Below, piece by piece: positions 62,369-64,000 of a DNA stretch of 64,000 bases. Each line of letters begins with the position of its first letter. Positions within the stretch are counted from its first letter, which is position 1. Below the pieces are notes generated by a model. It had not been told where the DNA came from. It did not search any database and saw nothing but the letters and a program-made list of their open reading frames with translations. The stretch is from Methylomonas sp. MK1 (GTDB lineage: Bacteria; Pseudomonadota; Gammaproteobacteria; Methylococcales; Methylomonadaceae): NCBI RefSeq assembly GCF_000365425.1, contig NZ_AQOV01000001.1, positions 992,001-1,056,000 on the forward strand, written 5' to 3'. Both the position numbers and the translations under genes were made by a program.

Positions 62369-64000
62369 TCAAGCGTCGCCGGCCCTAACATCAAACTCGA
62401 TTTTCCAGCGTTGTTGATCACGTTTGGAAATGGCTTTTAACTCCAAAGTACCCACCTCGGTGACCGCCGCCGATAAATGCACCGGAACGATGTCGCCGGC
62501 ATGGCGCCCCTCTTCCGGTAACGTGATTTCTATTTCATCCAGTTCTTCCAGTTCGTCGTCTTGCCAATACTCCAAACGCACACCTACCGCATCGTCACGG
62601 CGGGTTTTTGAACCGAAAAAGCGGAAGCGTACTGGTTCACCAATGATCAAACCGAATTCGTCGTTAGGCAATTCCTGTTCACTACCCTCTTCCATGCCAA
62701 ACGGTGCGATGCACAAGGCTTCGATTTCCGCAGGCAATCCGGGCACTGCCGGCATGGCGCTCTCAATACCGACATAATAAGCCGCCGCCGTGCCGCCTTT
62801 AATTCTTACGCCCTTGCCTTTGCGGACAAACCCATAATATGCCGCGCCCCGTGCCACTGCCAAATCCAGATCGGCGCCTTGCAATAATCGGGCTGGGTCG
62901 GCTTGCTCGGTTTGCAGCCAGCTATTCAATATTTGCATCAAACGCTCAGCCATTACGCCGGCTTTTAACACCCCGCCGTTGAACAATACCGCTGTTGGAT
63001 GCAAGAAGCTGGCATGTTCCGGCAAGACATGATCGGACAACTCGCCGGTCGCTTCTTTTTGCCGTGACAAGAATGCCGCCAAGTGACGAGTGATGCCGGC
63101 ATCCTGCGCGTATGGCAACCCGGCGGTGCGTAAACCGCTGCGTGACCTGACGACAGGTCTTTCGTTAACGGAAATCCACGGTAAAAAGCCCTCAACCAGC
63201 ACTCGATTCAATTCGTCGCGAGTCAGTTCAGTGCGCAAGGTACCGCCAATCAAAGATGAGCCGCGGCTAGCTACTACAAGAGGCATACTGCCCAAATCGG
63301 CTTGGTTGAATAGTTTTTCCTTGGCTTCCCGGCAAGCATGCGTTAAAGCTTGCACTTGCCAGCTTTCCAATCGTTTACCGGTTTCTTGTTCCAATTTGGC
63401 TTTGACGGTATAGGCCAAGGCCAAATCCATGTTATCCCCGCCCAGCAAGATATGGTCGCCAACCGCAACCCGATTCAATTGCAAATTGCCGTCCTGCTCG
63501 GTAACCGCAATCAGCGACAAGTCCGTGGTGCCGCCGCCGATGTCTGCCACCAAAATCACATCGCCGATTTTGACGTGGTTACGCCAATCGCCTTCGCTAT
63601 TTTCGATCCAGCTGTACAAGGCCGCTTGCGGCTCTTCCAGCAACACTGCCTGCCCCAAACCCACCGCGCGCGCCGCCTCGACAGTCAATTCGCGAGCGGC
63701 CGGGTCGAACGAGGCCGGCACGGTGATCGTTACGTCCTGATCTTGCATATGGTGCTCTGGAAAACGATGATTCCAGGCATCGCGCAGATGTTGTAGATAC
63801 GCTTTGGTTGCCGCAAACGGGGAAATGCGTTCCACATCTTCCGGCGCTTCGGCTGGCAAAATCGCTTGTTTACAATCGACGCCGGCATGGCACAACCAAC
63901 TCTTAGCGCTGGATACCAATCGAATAGGAGTTTTGCTGCCCAGATTGCGGGCAATTTCGCCAACCAGATATTCCGGTTTAGCGGTCCACGGCAACGCGGT
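62369..64000 (-). CDS. Hsp70-family chaperone-like protein (partial, N-terminus beyond window)
   Basis: The frame is open to the right edge, so the N-terminus is missing; about 543 residues are present. LPWTAKPEYLVGEIARNL and TITVPASFDPAARELTVEAA are typical of actin-fold ATPases of the Hsp70 family; the phosphate loop LVADIGGGTTDLSLIAV and the second glycine motif FNGGVLKAGVMAERL follow. The C-terminus (EEGRHAGDIVPVHLSAAVTE) is a short beta-type substrate domain. It differs from DnaK and HscA; it matches the divergent Hsp70 type found next to DUF3731 proteins. Client unknown. Confidence 0.88.
   Translation of the reverse strand, partial: TALPWTAKPEYLVGEIARNLGSKTPIRLVSSAKSWLCHAGVDCKQAILPAEAPEDVERISPFAATKAYLQHLRDAWNHRFPEHHMQDQDVTITVPASFDPAARELTVEAARAVGLGQAVLLEEPQAALYSWIENSEGDWRNHVKIGDVILVADIGGGTTDLSLIAVTEQDGNLQLNRVAVGDHILLGGDNMDLALAYTVKAKLEQETGKRLESWQVQALTHACREAKEKLFNQADLGSMPLVVASRGSSLIGGTLRTELTRDELNRVLVEGFLPWISVNERPVVRSRSGLRTAGLPYAQDAGITRHLAAFLSRQKEATGELSDHVLPEHASFLHPTAVLFNGGVLKAGVMAERLMQILNSWLQTEQADPARLLQGADLDLAVARGAAYYGFVRKGKGVRIKGGTAAAYYVGIESAMPAVPGLPAEIEALCIAPFGMEEGSEQELPNDEFGLIIGEPVRFRFFGSKTRRDDAVGVRLEYWQDDELEELDEIEITLPEEGRHAGDIVPVHLSAAVTEVGTLELKAISKRDQQRWKIEFDVRAGDA

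Noticed and set aside
1..64000. tRNA or rRNA genes
   Set aside because: No sequence with tRNA arm features or rRNA similarity was recognised in any intergenic gap.

Overview
The window looks like chromosomal DNA of a gammaproteobacterium, probably a type I methanotroph close to Methylomonas. This rests on the gene set (fabA-fabB, ttcA, galE, slt, hrpA, rnm, cysK), moderate GC and the look of the proteins; no marker gene such as 16S rRNA is present, so the taxonomy is inference.

Layout. 1-2232: end of an ECF sigma factor gene, its anti-sigma factor, and a lipoprotein subtilase; the periplasmic part of the anti-sigma factor looks like a subtilase propeptide. 2229-18792 (minus): a tightly packed 12-gene operon for a polysaccharide or glycoconjugate (four glycosyltransferases, two heparinase II/III-like proteins without signal peptides, two APH-type kinases, a histidine phosphatase, an MsbA-type ABC exporter, a polysaccharide deacetylase and an AlgE-like porin). 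19234-22954: a His-rich periplasmic peptide, a palindromic repeat, cysK with a terminator in its leader, a 54-aa zinc-ribbon-like protein, a small membrane protein and a rhomboid protease. 22997-26890: hrpA.

26963-32050 is an accessory island: a HEPN/MNT pair, a decayed REP-associated transposase between inverted REP sequences, an AT-rich NACHT ATPase (bacterial NLR-like, probable phage defence), a 158-aa unknown protein, a run of hairpins, and a decayed second copy of the hrpA 5' end. Direct copies of hrpA sequence therefore flank the island.

32500-45621: a DUF2024 gene, then a plus-strand run of two TonB-dependent receptors, a YfiR protein, a CHASE8-type hybrid histidine kinase and two REC-PAS-GGDEF-EAL proteins. 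I read this as a Yfi-like periplasmic switch connected to a phosphorelay that controls c-di-GMP turnover. 45618-54054: housekeeping genes (rnm, ABC transporter, slt, fabA, fabB, ttcA, galE). 54051-61075: a DUF484-GGDEF gene and a FecI/FecR/TonB-receptor/PepSY iron module. 61317-64000: an OmpA-like lipoprotein with a GYPQQ-repeat tail cut by an amber codon, and a partial Hsp70-family gene. I saw no tRNA, rRNA or CRISPR array.
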